From Deinococcus ficus (GTDB lineage Bacteria; Deinococcota; Deinococci; Deinococcales; Deinococcaceae): 64,000 nt of DNA. This document shows positions 15,876-24,150 of this stretch, one piece after another. The notes beneath the pieces are model-generated. The model was not told the origin of the DNA. It did no database searches and worked only from the letters and a program-made list of their open reading frames with translations. A program made the position numbers and the translations under genes. Position 1 is the first letter of the stretch, and each line of letters starts with the position of its first letter. The stretch lies in contig NZ_CP021082.1 of the NCBI RefSeq assembly GCF_003444775.1, forward strand, positions 310,001-374,000. Reading direction: 5' to 3'.

Positions 15876-17891
15876 GTGTCCCCGTCCAATCCTTCCTGGC
15901 ACCTGACGGTGCTCGGCCCTCCACAGCTGCTCGGTCCGGACGGGCAGCCCCGGCGGTGTGACGGCAAACTGCTGGCCTCACTGTCCTTCCTGGCCCTGGA
16001 GGGGCAGGCGACCCGCACGCAACTGGCGGGGCTGCTCTGGCCCGACACGCCGGAAGGGGGAGCCCGCAACAACCTCGTGCACCTGCTGCGCCGCGCGGAA
16101 GCCCAGTGGGGCGCCGCCCTCGTGCTGGCCGGGGACGTGCTTCGCCTCGCGCCGGTCGTCACCACCGACCTGCACAGCGAGGGTGAAGGCGAACTGCTGA
16201 GCGGCGTGGACTGGAGCGCGCAGCCTGAACTGCACGACTGGCTGCTGGTGCAGCGCGAGCGGCTGAATGCCAGCCGGACGGCACGCTGGCGGGCGCAGGC
16301 GCAGACCCTGATGGACGCGGGTCAGCTTGATGACGCCCTGCACGTCACGGAGCGGCTCTACCACCTGAACCCGGCGTCCGAGGACACGCTGCGCCGCCGC
16401 ATGCGGCTGCACTACCTGCTGGGCCGCCCCGCTGAGGCGCTGGCCCTCTACCATGAAGGTGCCGGGCGGTTGCGCACCCAGTTCCGGACCGCGCCAATGC
16501 CGGAAACGCAGGCGCTGGCCAGGGACATCGAGCGCGGCACCACCCTTCCCGCCGCGCGCCCCGGCGGGGCTGTCAGGGCACCGCTCATGAACCCGGCCCT
16601 GGTGGGCCGGGACGGCGAATGGGCGCGCATGCACGCGGCCTGGGCCGCGGGCCGGGGCATCGTGCTCAGCGGCCCGCCGGGGGTCGGCAAAACCCGGCTC
16701 GCCCTGGAATTCCTGGACGCCCACGGGGGCGGGATGCGGTTCCAGGGGCGCCTGGGCGACGCCGGCCTGCCGTACGCCACCCACGCCCGCACCTACCGCC
16801 AGGTGCTGGAAGCCTATCCGGACCTGAATCTGGACGGCCGGCACGTTCAGGAACTGGCCCGGATCCTGCCTTACCTGGGAACGCCGCCCGCCCCGATCCG
16901 CGACGAGGACGGGAAGCTCCGCTTCTGGCAAGCCAAGGTCCAGACCCTGCAGGCGGCCATCGCCCAGGGCCTGCGCCATATGGTGTTTGACGACGTGCAG
17001 TACATGGACGACGCCAGCATCGAGGCCGGTGGATTCGTGTTCGCCCAGCTGGGCTGGGGCGACCCCGCCGCCCCGTACCGCACGATTCACATCTTCCGCC
17101 AGGGGGAACTCAGCCTCTTTCAGCAGGGCCTGCTGGACGCCATGACCGCCGCTGGCCTGGTGGACCTGATCGAGGTCGGGCCGCTGGATGAGGCCGCCAC
17201 CACGCTGCTGGTCGAGCAACTTCAGCTGCCGCCCCGATCCGGCCTGGCATCCGATCTGGCCCGGTACACGGGGGGAAATCCCCTGTTGCTGCTGGAAGCC
17301 GCCCGCAGCCTGCGCGAGGCCGGCGATCTTCCGCCCGTGAGCGGCGCGCTGCCCCTGCCGGAGTCGGCCGCCCAGGTGACCGCTGGCCGACTGGCGCGGC
17401 TCTCGCCCGCCGCACTGCAGGTGGCGAGGGCCGCCGCCATCCTGGGCAGCGATTTCGACCTTGAACTGGTGGCCCAGGTGTTGGGGATGCCGCTCTTGGA
17501 AACCGCCGGCGCCTGGGAGGAACTTGAAGCGGCGCAGGTGATGCGCGGCTCGCAATTCGAGCATGACCTGGTGGCGGAGGTTCTCCTCAACAGCCTCAGC
17601 GGCGCCGTGCGGCGCCTCCTGCACCGCACGGCCGCCCGCACGCTGGCCAGCGGCTCGGCCGCGCCCGGCCGGGTGGCCCGGCACTGGGAGGCGGGCGGCG
17701 ACGCCCGGGAAGCCGCCCCGTGGTTCGAGCGGGCGGCGCAGGACGCGCGTTCCAACTTCCGCACGGCCGAAGCGCTGGCGTATGGCGAGGCTGCGGCACT
17801 CGCCTACGAAGCCGCCGGCCAGCCTGAGCTGGCCGCAGGGGTGCACCAGTGGATTGCCGGGGCCAAGGAGGCGTCCGGCACGCCAGGCTGA
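15876..17891 (+). CDS. SARP-like regulator with BTAD and AAA ATPase domains, copy 2
   Basis: This 671-aa protein is a full-length paralog of the preceding gene. It shares the winged helix with the stretch LLWPDTPEGGARNNLVHLLRR, the BTAD region and the ATPase with Walker A GPPGVGKTR near residue 272 and Walker B HMVFDDVQ near 372. The C-terminal part (RLARLSPAALQVARAAAILG; LLHRTAARTLASG) also aligns with copy 1. Identity seems moderate by eye, so the duplication is old. Insertions such as RFQGRLGDAGLPYATHARTY show divergence in the region between the Walker motifs. The start is GTG. Confidence 0.78.
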   Translation: MSPSNPSWHLTVLGPPQLLGPDGQPRRCDGKLLASLSFLALEGQATRTQLAGLLWPDTPEGGARNNLVHLLRRAEAQWGAALVLAGDVLRLAPVVTTDLHSEGEGELLSGVDWSAQPELHDWLLVQRERLNASRTARWRAQAQTLMDAGQLDDALHVTERLYHLNPASEDTLRRRMRLHYLLGRPAEALALYHEGAGRLRTQFRTAPMPETQALARDIERGTTLPAARPGGAVRAPLMNPALVGRDGEWARMHAAWAAGRGIVLSGPPGVGKTRLALEFLDAHGGGMRFQGRLGDAGLPYATHARTYRQVLEAYPDLNLDGRHVQELARILPYLGTPPAPIRDEDGKLRFWQAKVQTLQAAIAQGLRHMVFDDVQYMDDASIEAGGFVFAQLGWGDPAAPYRTIHIFRQGELSLFQQGLLDAMTAAGLVDLIEVGPLDEAATTLLVEQLQLPPRSGLASDLARYTGGNPLLLLEAARSLREAGDLPPVSGALPLPESAAQVTAGRLARLSPAALQVARAAAILGSDFDLELVAQVLGMPLLETAGAWEELEAAQVMRGSQFEHDLVAEVLLNSLSGAVRRLLHRTAARTLASGSAAPGRVARHWEAGGDAREAAPWFERAAQDARSNFRTAEALAYGEAAALAYEAAGQPELAAGVHQWIAGAKEASGTPG

Positions 17892-18151
17892 TGGGTCCCC
17901 GCACGTCCTGGAAAGTGGCCGGGCGAATGGCAGGACCGAGGGTTATTTCAACTATTAACGGGGGGCTGTGAACCGGTGCTCTGGCCCGGCGACGGGTGGG
18001 GCCCAGGGCAGGGACCTGCGAAGAGCCCACCAGCCCAAGCGCGGCAGGCCTGAGTTCAGAGGCGCCCAAACCCGCAAGGTTTAACCGTCAAGGACCTTGA
18101 AGCGTCTGGTGACCCCAAGCCCAATGCGAACGCGCTGGACGCGTCTCATGC

Positions 18152-18571
18152 TCAGCGCGTCGACAGCTGCTGGAGGACAGCGGGCAAGGTGGTGATCCCC
18201 CAGTGCTCCAGATATCTGCCGTCGCGAATGCGGACGATGTCGATCACGTCGATGGTCACCCTCCGACCAGTGGGCGCTACGCCGAGGAGTGGGCCAGTGT
18301 GGGTCCCGGTGACTGCTTTCCGGGTTGTCACGAGGTCTCCTTCCGCCACCTGCTCATAAATCACGACGGCGAGGTCGGGCAAGGCGGGGCGCAGGACATT
18401 CTGGAAGGTATGCCACATGCCGTCCGCGCCCTGATCTGCACCTGGAGGCGCAGCATGGTTGACAAAATCTGCGTCCATCAGGGTCTGAAAGCTGATGGCG
18501 TCGCCCTGTTCGATCACCTCGTGATTGAAGCGCCGGACGACTGCCTTGTTGTGGTTCTGCGTTGACGTCAT
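18152..18571 (-). CDS. SnoaL-like / ester-cyclase family protein (NTF2 fold)
   Basis: The protein (139 aa) has the size and pattern of the SnoaL-like polyketide-cyclase family: NKAVVRRFNHEVIEQGD at the start, DADFVNHAAPPGADQGADG, VVIYEQVAEGDLVTTRKAVTGTHTG in the middle and RDGRYLEHWGI at the end, where a histidine and tryptophan line the pocket. Bacterial relatives are mostly uncharacterised; some isomerise or hydrolyse small molecules. GAAGGAG lies 8 nt before the ATG at 18571. It is divergent from the MarR gene and shares the two palindromes at 18621-18663, so it is very likely the MarR target. Confidence 0.8.
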   Translation of the reverse strand: MTSTQNHNKAVVRRFNHEVIEQGDAISFQTLMDADFVNHAAPPGADQGADGMWHTFQNVLRPALPDLAVVIYEQVAEGDLVTTRKAVTGTHTGPLLGVAPTGRRVTIDVIDIVRIRDGRYLEHWGITTLPAVLQQLSTR

Positions 18572-18620
18572 GGCTGCAGCTCCTTCTGCGGGGTTATCTT
18601 GGAGGTCGGTGACAGCAGAA

Positions 18621-18637
18621 GTACAGTCATGCTGTAC
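18621..18637. promoter_or_regulatory. MarR operator, site 1
   Basis: GTACAG-TCATG-CTGTAC is a 17-bp palindrome in the MarR/SnoaL-like intergenic region, 26 bp from an equivalent second site. The size matches MarR operators, and it lies 50 bp from the SnoaL-like start. Confidence 0.65.
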
Positions 18638-18646
18638 GTTCCAGAT

Positions 18647-18663
18647 ATACAGCCATGCTGTAT
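18647..18663. promoter_or_regulatory. MarR operator, site 2
   Basis: ATACAG-CCATG-CTGTAT is the second 17-bp palindrome. Its right arm overlaps the -10 box TATCTT (18661-18666) of the marR-like gene, so occupancy should block that promoter. Both sites share the core ACAG-NCATG-CTGT. Confidence 0.65.
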
Positions 18664-18666
18664 CTT
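18661..18666 (+). promoter_or_regulatory. -10 box of leaderless marR-like transcript
   Basis: TATCTT ends 7 nt before ATG 18674 and overlaps operator site 2. The position fixes the start at 18674 rather than at the upstream in-frame codon at 18599, which would translate through both operators. Confidence 0.55.
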
Positions 18667-18673
18667 CGTCAAG

Positions 18674-19087
18674 ATGACCTCGACGCCTGAGTTGGCTGAA
18701 GACCTGCGGGTGGCGATCGGCGCCTTCGTCCGCCGTGCACGCCGGGTCGATACCATCGGAGCGACCACCGCCGCCGTGCTCGGCCACCTGGCCCGGAGGG
18801 GCGGGACCTCCATCACAGACCTGGCCCGGCTGGAAGGCGTCCGTCACCAGTCCATGGCCCGGATGGTGAAGCATCTGGATCAGCGCGGACTGATTCAGGT
18901 ACACCCCGATCCGGAAGACCGTCGCCGCCTGTTGGTCGAGCTCACAGAACCCGGTCGACAGCTCCTGGCGACAGACCGCCTGCGGCGGACCGCCTGGATT
19001 GCCGACGCGCTCGAGACGCGACTGACCGCCCAGGAACGGACGGAACTGCTCCGCCTCACGCCACTCCTGCGAAAACTCAGTGAGTAA
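18674..19087 (+). CDS. MarR-family transcriptional regulator
   Basis: The protein is 137 aa. The winged helix spans about residues 35-100: TAAVLGHLARRGGTSITDLARLEGVRHQSMARMVKHL as recognition region (split), then the wing HPDPEDRRRLLVELTEPG with the DxR motif highly conserved in the family. N- and C-terminal helices would dimerise. Ligand unknown; MarR proteins typically respond to phenolic compounds or oxidants. The divergent SnoaL-like gene is the probable target and two palindromes lie between them. The gene appears leaderless, with its -10 box inside an operator, so it is autoregulated. Confidence 0.88.
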   Translation: MTSTPELAEDLRVAIGAFVRRARRVDTIGATTAAVLGHLARRGGTSITDLARLEGVRHQSMARMVKHLDQRGLIQVHPDPEDRRRLLVELTEPGRQLLATDRLRRTAWIADALETRLTAQERTELLRLTPLLRKLSE

Positions 19088-19181
19088 CGAGGGCCGAACA
19101 AGACACCAGGAGAGCCTCCCCGCCGCCCTCTGCTCCCGGCCATCGCCTGCCACGCACTGGCCGCGTGGCCGCGGGCGCACG

Positions 19182-19784
19182 TCACAGCCAGCCTTTCTCC
19201 CGCGCCCGCCGCGCCGCCTCGGCGCGGTTCCCGGCGCCCACCTTGCCGATGGCTTCCGAGAGGTAGTTGCGTACGGTGCCTTCAGAGAGGCCCAGAGCCG
19301 CGGCGATCGCCGCGGTGCCCTGACCAGTCTCAGCCGCACGCAGCACCTGACGCTCCCGGTCGGTGAGTGGATCGGATTCACCCCACGCTTCCGCGGCCAG
19401 CGTGGGGTCGATGGCCCGGCCCCCGGCGTGCACCTGGCGAATGGCGCCGGCGAGCCCGGCGGCCGGGGCGTCCTTGAGGAGGTAGCCGGCGGCCCCCACC
19501 TCCAGCGCCCGGCGCAGGTACCCGGCCCGGCCGAAGGTGGTCACGATCACCACCCGCACACCCGGCCAACCGGCCCGCACCTGTGCCGCCAGGTCCAGCC
19601 CACTCAGACGCGGCATTTCAATGTCGGTCACGAGCACGTCCGGCTGGTGCAGCCGCACCTGTTCCAGCGCCGCAGCGCCGTCCGCGGCCGTCCCCACCAC
19701 CTCCAGGTCGCTTTCCAGCGAGAGCAGCGCCGAGAGGGCACCCAGGACGAGGGCCTGATCCTCGGCCAGCACGACGCGGATCAC
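19182..19784 (-). CDS. NarL/FixJ (DesR-like) response regulator
   Basis: The protein (200 aa) has a receiver domain (1-120) with phosphoacceptor Asp54 in VLVTDIEMP, the acidic pair in LAEDQ, and Lys in YLLKDAPA. A LuxR-type helix-turn-helix follows (about 138-198; LTDRERQVLRAAETG, LGLSEGTVRNYLSEAIGKVGA). The GTG start overlaps the stop of the kinase gene by 4 bp (GTGA), so the two are translationally coupled. Partners such as DesR regulate an adjacent membrane or ABC gene; here the upstream ABC-2 transporter is the likely target, through the palindrome at 22740-22759. Confidence 0.9.
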   Translation of the reverse strand: MIRVVLAEDQALVLGALSALLSLESDLEVVGTAADGAAALEQVRLHQPDVLVTDIEMPRLSGLDLAAQVRAGWPGVRVVIVTTFGRAGYLRRALEVGAAGYLLKDAPAAGLAGAIRQVHAGGRAIDPTLAAEAWGESDPLTDRERQVLRAAETGQGTAAIAAALGLSEGTVRNYLSEAIGKVGAGNRAEAARRAREKGWL

Positions 19785-20932
19785 AACACCACCCTCCCGG
19801 GGGCGAGGGCAGGAAGCTCATCGCCCGCTCCCGTTGGAAAGTGAGCCACCAGGCGGGTTCCTTGACGGCCGTCGCGTTCCAGGGTGCCCCCGGCGGCCCG
19901 CAGCCGCTCCCGCATGGAGTTCAGGCCGGTGCCTTCCGGGGCGTGCCCGCCGACGCCGTCGTCCTGAATGGTCAGCGTATGCCCCCCGGGAATGGACACC
20001 AGGCTCACCTGCACGGCGCCCGCCCGGGCGTGCCTCACGACGTTCGTGACGGCCTCTCGCAGCAACATCGCGGCGCTCGCCTCGGTCGCCGGCGGCAAGA
20101 CCGGGACGGTCCCCAGCACGGTCAGACGCACGCCCGCGGCGTCCAGCGCGACCCGGGCGCGGGCCAGCTCGGCCGCCAGGCCGCCGCCCCGGTACCCGCG
20201 CACGGCGGCGCGGACCTCCGACAGGGCCTCGCGGCTGATGCGCTCCACCTCCCGGATTTCCACCGCGGCACGGGCGGGATCCCGTTCCGTCAACCGGCTG
20301 GCCAGTTCGCTCTTGAGCACGATGACCGACAGGGTATGCCCAAGCAGGTCATGCAGGTCACGGGCGATCCGTTCGCGCTCCGCATCGGCAGCCAGGCGCT
20401 CGTTCTCGACCTGGGCGAGCCGGAGTTCACGCCGGGCTTCCCGGGCCTGCCAGCCGAGGTGAGCGCCAAACGCGCCGAACAGCATGTACCCGGACGTCAG
20501 CGCCCACCCGGCGGGCACTGCCCAGGACCAGCTGTAACCGGCCCACAGGTGACGCTGCCAGACCATCAGGCCCAGGAGCAGCAGCGTGGAGAACCCCGTG
20601 AGCGTCAGTGCCCACGCCCTGCTGGGTTGATGGCCGGCCATGAAACTCCCGTACACCAGGAAGCTGCACGCCGCCGCGCCCACCAGCGGGACCATCAGGA
20701 GAAATGCCACGAGCGAACCGGCGTACCCGCCCAGCGCCCACACGGTATCGTCCCCGCCCCGGCGCCACTGCGCGGCCACGTACAGCACGACAAAGGCCAG
20801 CAGCACGCCCCAGAACAAGGCCGCTTCGCCTGGACCGCGCGGCTGAAGGACGAACCCAGCGACCGGGTAGGCCAGGAAAATCAGCCAGCCGAGCGGCATC
20901 CAGTCACGGGCGGAGCGGCGGACGGAACGCAT
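19781..20932 (-). CDS. DesK-like sensor histidine kinase
   Basis: The protein (383 aa) has about six membrane helices in residues 10-165. A dimerisation/phosphoacceptor region follows with ERIARDLHDLLGHTLSVIVLKSE, the HisKA_3 pattern with the phosphorylated histidine near residue 200. The ATPase domain carries LLREAVTNVVRHARA (N box), DDGVGG and GTGLNSMRERL. Such kinases sense membrane fluidity or envelope-active compounds. The ATG at 20932 is preceded by TAGACT ending 6 nt upstream (plus-strand 20939-20944), so kinase and regulator probably have their own leaderless promoter within the cluster. Confidence 0.88.
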   Translation of the reverse strand: MRSVRRSARDWMPLGWLIFLAYPVAGFVLQPRGPGEAALFWGVLLAFVVLYVAAQWRRGGDDTVWALGGYAGSLVAFLLMVPLVGAAACSFLVYGSFMAGHQPSRAWALTLTGFSTLLLLGLMVWQRHLWAGYSWSWAVPAGWALTSGYMLFGAFGAHLGWQAREARRELRLAQVENERLAADAERERIARDLHDLLGHTLSVIVLKSELASRLTERDPARAAVEIREVERISREALSEVRAAVRGYRGGGLAAELARARVALDAAGVRLTVLGTVPVLPPATEASAAMLLREAVTNVVRHARAGAVQVSLVSIPGGHTLTIQDDGVGGHAPEGTGLNSMRERLRAAGGTLERDGRQGTRLVAHFPTGAGDELPALAPGRVVL

Positions 20933-20938
20933 GAACAC

Positions 20939-20944
20939 AGTCTA
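20939..20944 (-). promoter_or_regulatory. Candidate internal -10 box for kinase-regulator pair
   Basis: On the minus strand TAGACT ends 6 nt before ATG 20932, inside the 25-bp gap after the permease stop. It would let the two-component genes be expressed independently of the transporter. Confidence 0.45.
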
Positions 20945-20957
20945 GGTCTCCGCTCGC

Positions 20958-21740
20958 CTACTCCCGGGCCTCGTCGCGCCGGGCCGCCCAGGCCGCGACC
21001 ACGCCCAGTGCCAGGGTGTAGCCCAGCAGGATCCCCCAGCTGCGCAGTTCATGCTCCGCACCGAGCAGCGGGGAGCGGCCCACGACGCCCAGGTGGTAGG
21101 TGGGCAGCATCGGAGCGACCCGGGCCAGGCCGGCCGGGAGCATCTCGAGCGGCATCGCCAGCCCGGAGGCGAACACCAGCAGCAGGCTCGCGACGTTGGC
21201 CGCCACCGTGGCCGCCGCCGGGCGCACCAGGAACCCCAGCGCCAGGCCCAAGGCCACCAGGGACGACATGCCCAGCAGCAGCTTCAGCGCGGCCAGGAGA
21301 CCCGCCAGGCCCAACCACACGCCGCCGGCCAGCCCCGCGAACGAGAACAGCAGGGTGAGTGACACGGTCCCGTAGGCCCAGGCGGCCAGCACCTTGGCCG
21401 CGACGTAGGCCGGCAGCGGCATCGGCGAGGCGCGCATCAGACGCAGCCACCCGCCGGTGCGTTCGGCGGCAACGTTCGCTCCAAACGAGAACAGCGAGAG
21501 CGACACCAGCGAGAACGCCGCCATATTGAGCAGCGTCACCTGACTGGCCTCCGCGGGCAGGCCTTCACGGGGCAGGCCGAACAGGGCGTAGAACAGCACC
21601 GGGAAGCCCACCGTGCCCATCAGGAACATCGGCTCACGGGTCAGGCGGCGGCTTTCGGCCAGGGTCAGCTGGCGCAGCGCTGCCCCCAAGCGCGCCGACG
21701 GCGGGCGGGAAGACGGGGCGGGAATGGCCGGAATGGTCAT
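20958..21740 (-). CDS. ABC-2 type transporter permease
   Basis: The protein (260 aa) is an ABC-2 membrane subunit with about six helices, starting near residue 40 (FLMGTVGFPVLFYALFGLP). The family-typical loop ERTGGWLRLMRASPMPLPAYVAAK lies near residues 92-115, and the late segment GLAMPLEMLPAGLARVAPMLPTYHL near 205-230. With the ATPase encoded 2 bp upstream it would export a lipid, peptide or drug-like substrate. GAGGAG lies upstream of ATG 21740. A longer in-frame start is possible but would only add low-complexity sequence read inside the ATPase gene. Confidence 0.87.
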   Translation of the reverse strand: MTIPAIPAPSSRPPSARLGAALRQLTLAESRRLTREPMFLMGTVGFPVLFYALFGLPREGLPAEASQVTLLNMAAFSLVSLSLFSFGANVAAERTGGWLRLMRASPMPLPAYVAAKVLAAWAYGTVSLTLLFSFAGLAGGVWLGLAGLLAALKLLLGMSSLVALGLALGFLVRPAAATVAANVASLLLVFASGLAMPLEMLPAGLARVAPMLPTYHLGVVGRSPLLGAEHELRSWGILLGYTLALGVVAAWAARRDEARE

Positions 21741-21742
21741 GG

Positions 21743-22684
21743 TCAGACTCCTCTGGGCAGGGTGGGGGCGGACGCCGGAGCGTGCTGGGGGGAAGGGTGA
21801 GACTGGGCTGGCCGGGTCAGGGTCAAGAAGGCGTCTTCCAGAGTGGCCCGGTGCACCTCCAGGTCGCTGAAGGCCGCTCCCTGGGCCACCAGGGCCTCCA
21901 GGAGAAGTTCCGGAGTCCGCGTATGCAGGTCGGTCTGACCCTTCATGCTCACCTGCGCCGCCTGAACGCCGGGCAGCGCCTGCACCTCGCACAGCGTCAA
22001 CCCGGCACGGAACCGCACCCGCGCGCCGCCCACCTGCGCCCTCAACGCTTCCGGCGTGCCGTCAGCCAGGAGGTGTCCGGCGTGCAGCACCAGCACGCGG
22101 TCCGCGGTACGTTCGGCCTCCTCCAGGTAATGGGTGGTGAGCAGAATGCTGCGGCCCTGGCTTTTCAATTCCTGCAAAGCCGCCCAGAACGCGTGGCGGC
22201 TGGCGGCGTCCATCCCGGTGGTGGGTTCGTCGATCAGGAGCAGTTCCGGATTGCCGATCACGGCCAGGGCGAACGCGAGGCGGCGGCGCTCCCCACCCGA
22301 GAGCCGCGCTGCGCGGCGCCCGGCCAGGGCGTCCAACCCGGCCAGGGCCAGGGCCTGCCCCACCTGCAGCGGAGCCGAGTGAAAACTGGCAAAGAGACCA
22401 AGAGATTCCCGCACGGTCAGCGCGCCGGGCAGGGCGCTTTCCTGCGGCATGGCGCCCACGCGCGCGCGAACGGCGCGTTGCCGGGGATCACCCCCGAGGA
22501 CGCGCACGGCGCCTGAGGTCGGCCGGGACAGACCCAGCATCAGGCTGATGGCGGTTGTCTTGCCCGCCCCGTTCGGGCCAAGCAGGGCCGTGAGTTCACC
22601 CGAGCGAACCTGCAGGGTCAGGTCCTTGAGGGCCGTGACCGGTCCGTACGCGCGGTGGACGGCCTCCATCTCGACAACATTCAT
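21743..22684 (-). CDS. ABC-2 type transporter ATP-binding protein
   Basis: The protein (313 aa) shows a full nucleotide-binding domain: Walker A LLGPNGAGKTT (near residue 35), a Q loop in MPQESALPGALTVRESL, the signature LSGGERRRLAFALAV, Walker B LLLIDEPTTGMD and the H loop TTHYLEEAE. A C-terminal extension (about 220-313) resembles the accessory domain of DrrA-type exporters. It pairs with the permease 2 bp downstream and lies in a cluster with a DesK/DesR-like pair, the arrangement used for envelope-stress-induced exporters. No good Shine-Dalgarno site precedes ATG 22684. Confidence 0.92.
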   Translation of the reverse strand: MNVVEMEAVHRAYGPVTALKDLTLQVRSGELTALLGPNGAGKTTAISLMLGLSRPTSGAVRVLGGDPRQRAVRARVGAMPQESALPGALTVRESLGLFASFHSAPLQVGQALALAGLDALAGRRAARLSGGERRRLAFALAVIGNPELLLIDEPTTGMDAASRHAFWAALQELKSQGRSILLTTHYLEEAERTADRVLVLHAGHLLADGTPEALRAQVGGARVRFRAGLTLCEVQALPGVQAAQVSMKGQTDLHTRTPELLLEALVAQGAAFSDLEVHRATLEDAFLTLTRPAQSHPSPQHAPASAPTLPRGV

Positions 22685-22739
22685 GTGCCCAGCGTGGCAT
22701 CTGGGCGGGTTCCGGCGTAGTCCCCGCTGTCAGGCCCTG

Positions 22740-22759
22740 GGCGTGACAATCGTCACGCC
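22740..22759. promoter_or_regulatory. Probable operator for the DesR-like regulator
   Basis: GGCGTGAC-AATC-GTCACGCC is a perfect inverted repeat with 8-bp arms, 55 bp upstream of the ABC ATPase start. Size, symmetry and distance fit a dimeric NarL-type response regulator site. No T-run follows, so a terminator for the CDF gene, which ends at 22974, is less likely. Confidence 0.5.
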
Positions 22760-22973
22760 GGGCACCCCGGACGGCCGCTGGCGGACCCGTTCCGTGGGGA
22801 CGTGAGGCCCCTGTACACGCGAAGTTCCGCCCTGGAAGTCAGTGATCAGCGTTCTGACCGCAGGGCCGGCTGAGGAACGGGTCCCCGGACCTGACGTCAA
22901 ACCCCATGAAGACCGCCTCTTCCTGTTCGCCGCGCCCTCAAGGGCGGCCGGTCGCGCAGGAAACCGGTCGGGG

Positions 22974-23867
22974 TTACGGATGAACTTCACCGTGCTGACC
23001 CGCGTGAAAGCCTGGTGCCTCAAGCTGCACGGTGACATGCTCGACGCCGAACGCCTCGGCGATCCCGGTGACCTGCGCGTTCAGGGCCGGGAGCGGCGCG
23101 GCACTGACGGCATGCACGGTGAGGCTGTGTTCGCCACTGGTGACACTCCACACGTGCAGGTCGTGCACCTCCACCACGCCCGGCAGGCCCGCAATCGCGG
23201 CCCGAAGGGCGTCCAGGTCAAGGCCGTCCGGGACGCCTTCCATCAACACGTTGACGCTGGCTTTCAGGAGCGTCCAGGTGCGGGGCAGTACCCACAGGCC
23301 GATGGCGGCGCCGAGCACCGGGTCGATCCAGGTCAGGCCGGTGAAGCGGATCAGGAGGGCGCCGATGATGACCGCGACGGATCCGAGCAGGTCGCCCATG
23401 ACTTCCAGGTAAGCGGACTTCATGTTCAGGCTGCCTTCGCTGCCGCCGACGAGCACCCGGGCGCTGATCAAGTTCACGATGAGGCCCAGGGTGGCGACAA
23501 TCAGCATGGGCGTGGTCTGCACGTCCACGGGTTCGTTCAGGCGCCGGTACGCTTCGAAGAGGATGTAGACCCCGATGGCAAACAGCGCCCCGGCGTTCAG
23601 GGCCGCGGCGAGGATCTCGGTGCGGCGGTACCCGAAGGTGCGTTTGCGGTCCGCGGGGCGCCGGCCCATCCGGATGGCGAACAGGGACAGCGCGAGCGCG
23701 GCGACGTCGGTGAGCATGTGACCGGCGTCCGAGAGCAGCGCGAGACTGCCGGACAGCAGGCCGTACACGACTTCGACAATCATGAGCGTGCCGGTCAGGG
23801 CAAGCGCGATGCCAAGCTGCCGGGCGTTGGCGTCCCGGCCATGGCTGTGACTGTGGCCTTCAGCCAT
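22974..23867 (-). CDS. Cation diffusion facilitator (CzcD/ZitB-like) metal exporter
   Basis: The protein (297 aa) has a short histidine-rich N-terminus (AEGHSHSHG) and six membrane helices. The metal sites are visible: SDAGHMLTDVAAL (HxxxD of helix 2) and the cognate HxxxD-like site of helix 5 is replaced by YLEVMGDLLGSV, where the first ligand is not histidine. The cytoplasmic domain (about 210-297) ends with VWSVTSGEHSLTVHAV. Members export Zn, Cd, Co or Fe against protons; the altered helix-5 ligand may change specificity but is my reading by eye. GGGAGG lies 9-10 nt before ATG 23867. Confidence 0.88.
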   Translation of the reverse strand: MAEGHSHSHGRDANARQLGIALALTGTLMIVEVVYGLLSGSLALLSDAGHMLTDVAALALSLFAIRMGRRPADRKRTFGYRRTEILAAALNAGALFAIGVYILFEAYRRLNEPVDVQTTPMLIVATLGLIVNLISARVLVGGSEGSLNMKSAYLEVMGDLLGSVAVIIGALLIRFTGLTWIDPVLGAAIGLWVLPRTWTLLKASVNVLMEGVPDGLDLDALRAAIAGLPGVVEVHDLHVWSVTSGEHSLTVHAVSAAPLPALNAQVTGIAEAFGVEHVTVQLEAPGFHAGQHGEVHP

Positions 23868-24150
23868 ACGCCATGACCTCCCATGCGCTGCAGGCAACGC
23901 CCGCCCCAGCCGTTGCCGGGGTCCGGGCGAGCAGGGAACGTCCTGATGGGACGTGGGGCGCAAGCTTCACGCCACCGACTATAGGTGAGCGGCCGATCCG
24001 GCACCCGGCGCACGCAACGGCCGGCTGCGGAGCAGACGGGCCGGCCAGGGGGTTGAGGAGGGGCCTTCGCGGTCAGCCGGAGCCTGAGACCCGCGGCCTG
24101 AGGGGCAGGCGTGTTCCGTCCACCGGCGGTGAAACCGGAGCCGCGGCGCG

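Noticed and set aside
13702..15981. 759-codon minus-strand frame
   Set aside because: Antisense to the first SARP-like gene, whose Walker A and B motifs and paralogous copy prove the plus-strand reading.
15978..17846. 622-codon minus-strand frame
   Set aside because: Antisense to the second SARP-like gene and rich in Gly/Gln/Arg without domain pattern.
17892..18151. Inverted repeat CAAGGT / ACCTTG near 18076-18101 as a possible IS end or RNA gene
   Set aside because: Arms are only 6 bp, there is no second copy or transposase remnant, and no tRNA or known RNA fold could be recognised.
18152..19381. 409-codon extension of the SnoaL-like gene
   Set aside because: The extension would read through the MarR operators and antisense to the MarR gene; ATG 18571 with GAAGGAG gives the normal family length.
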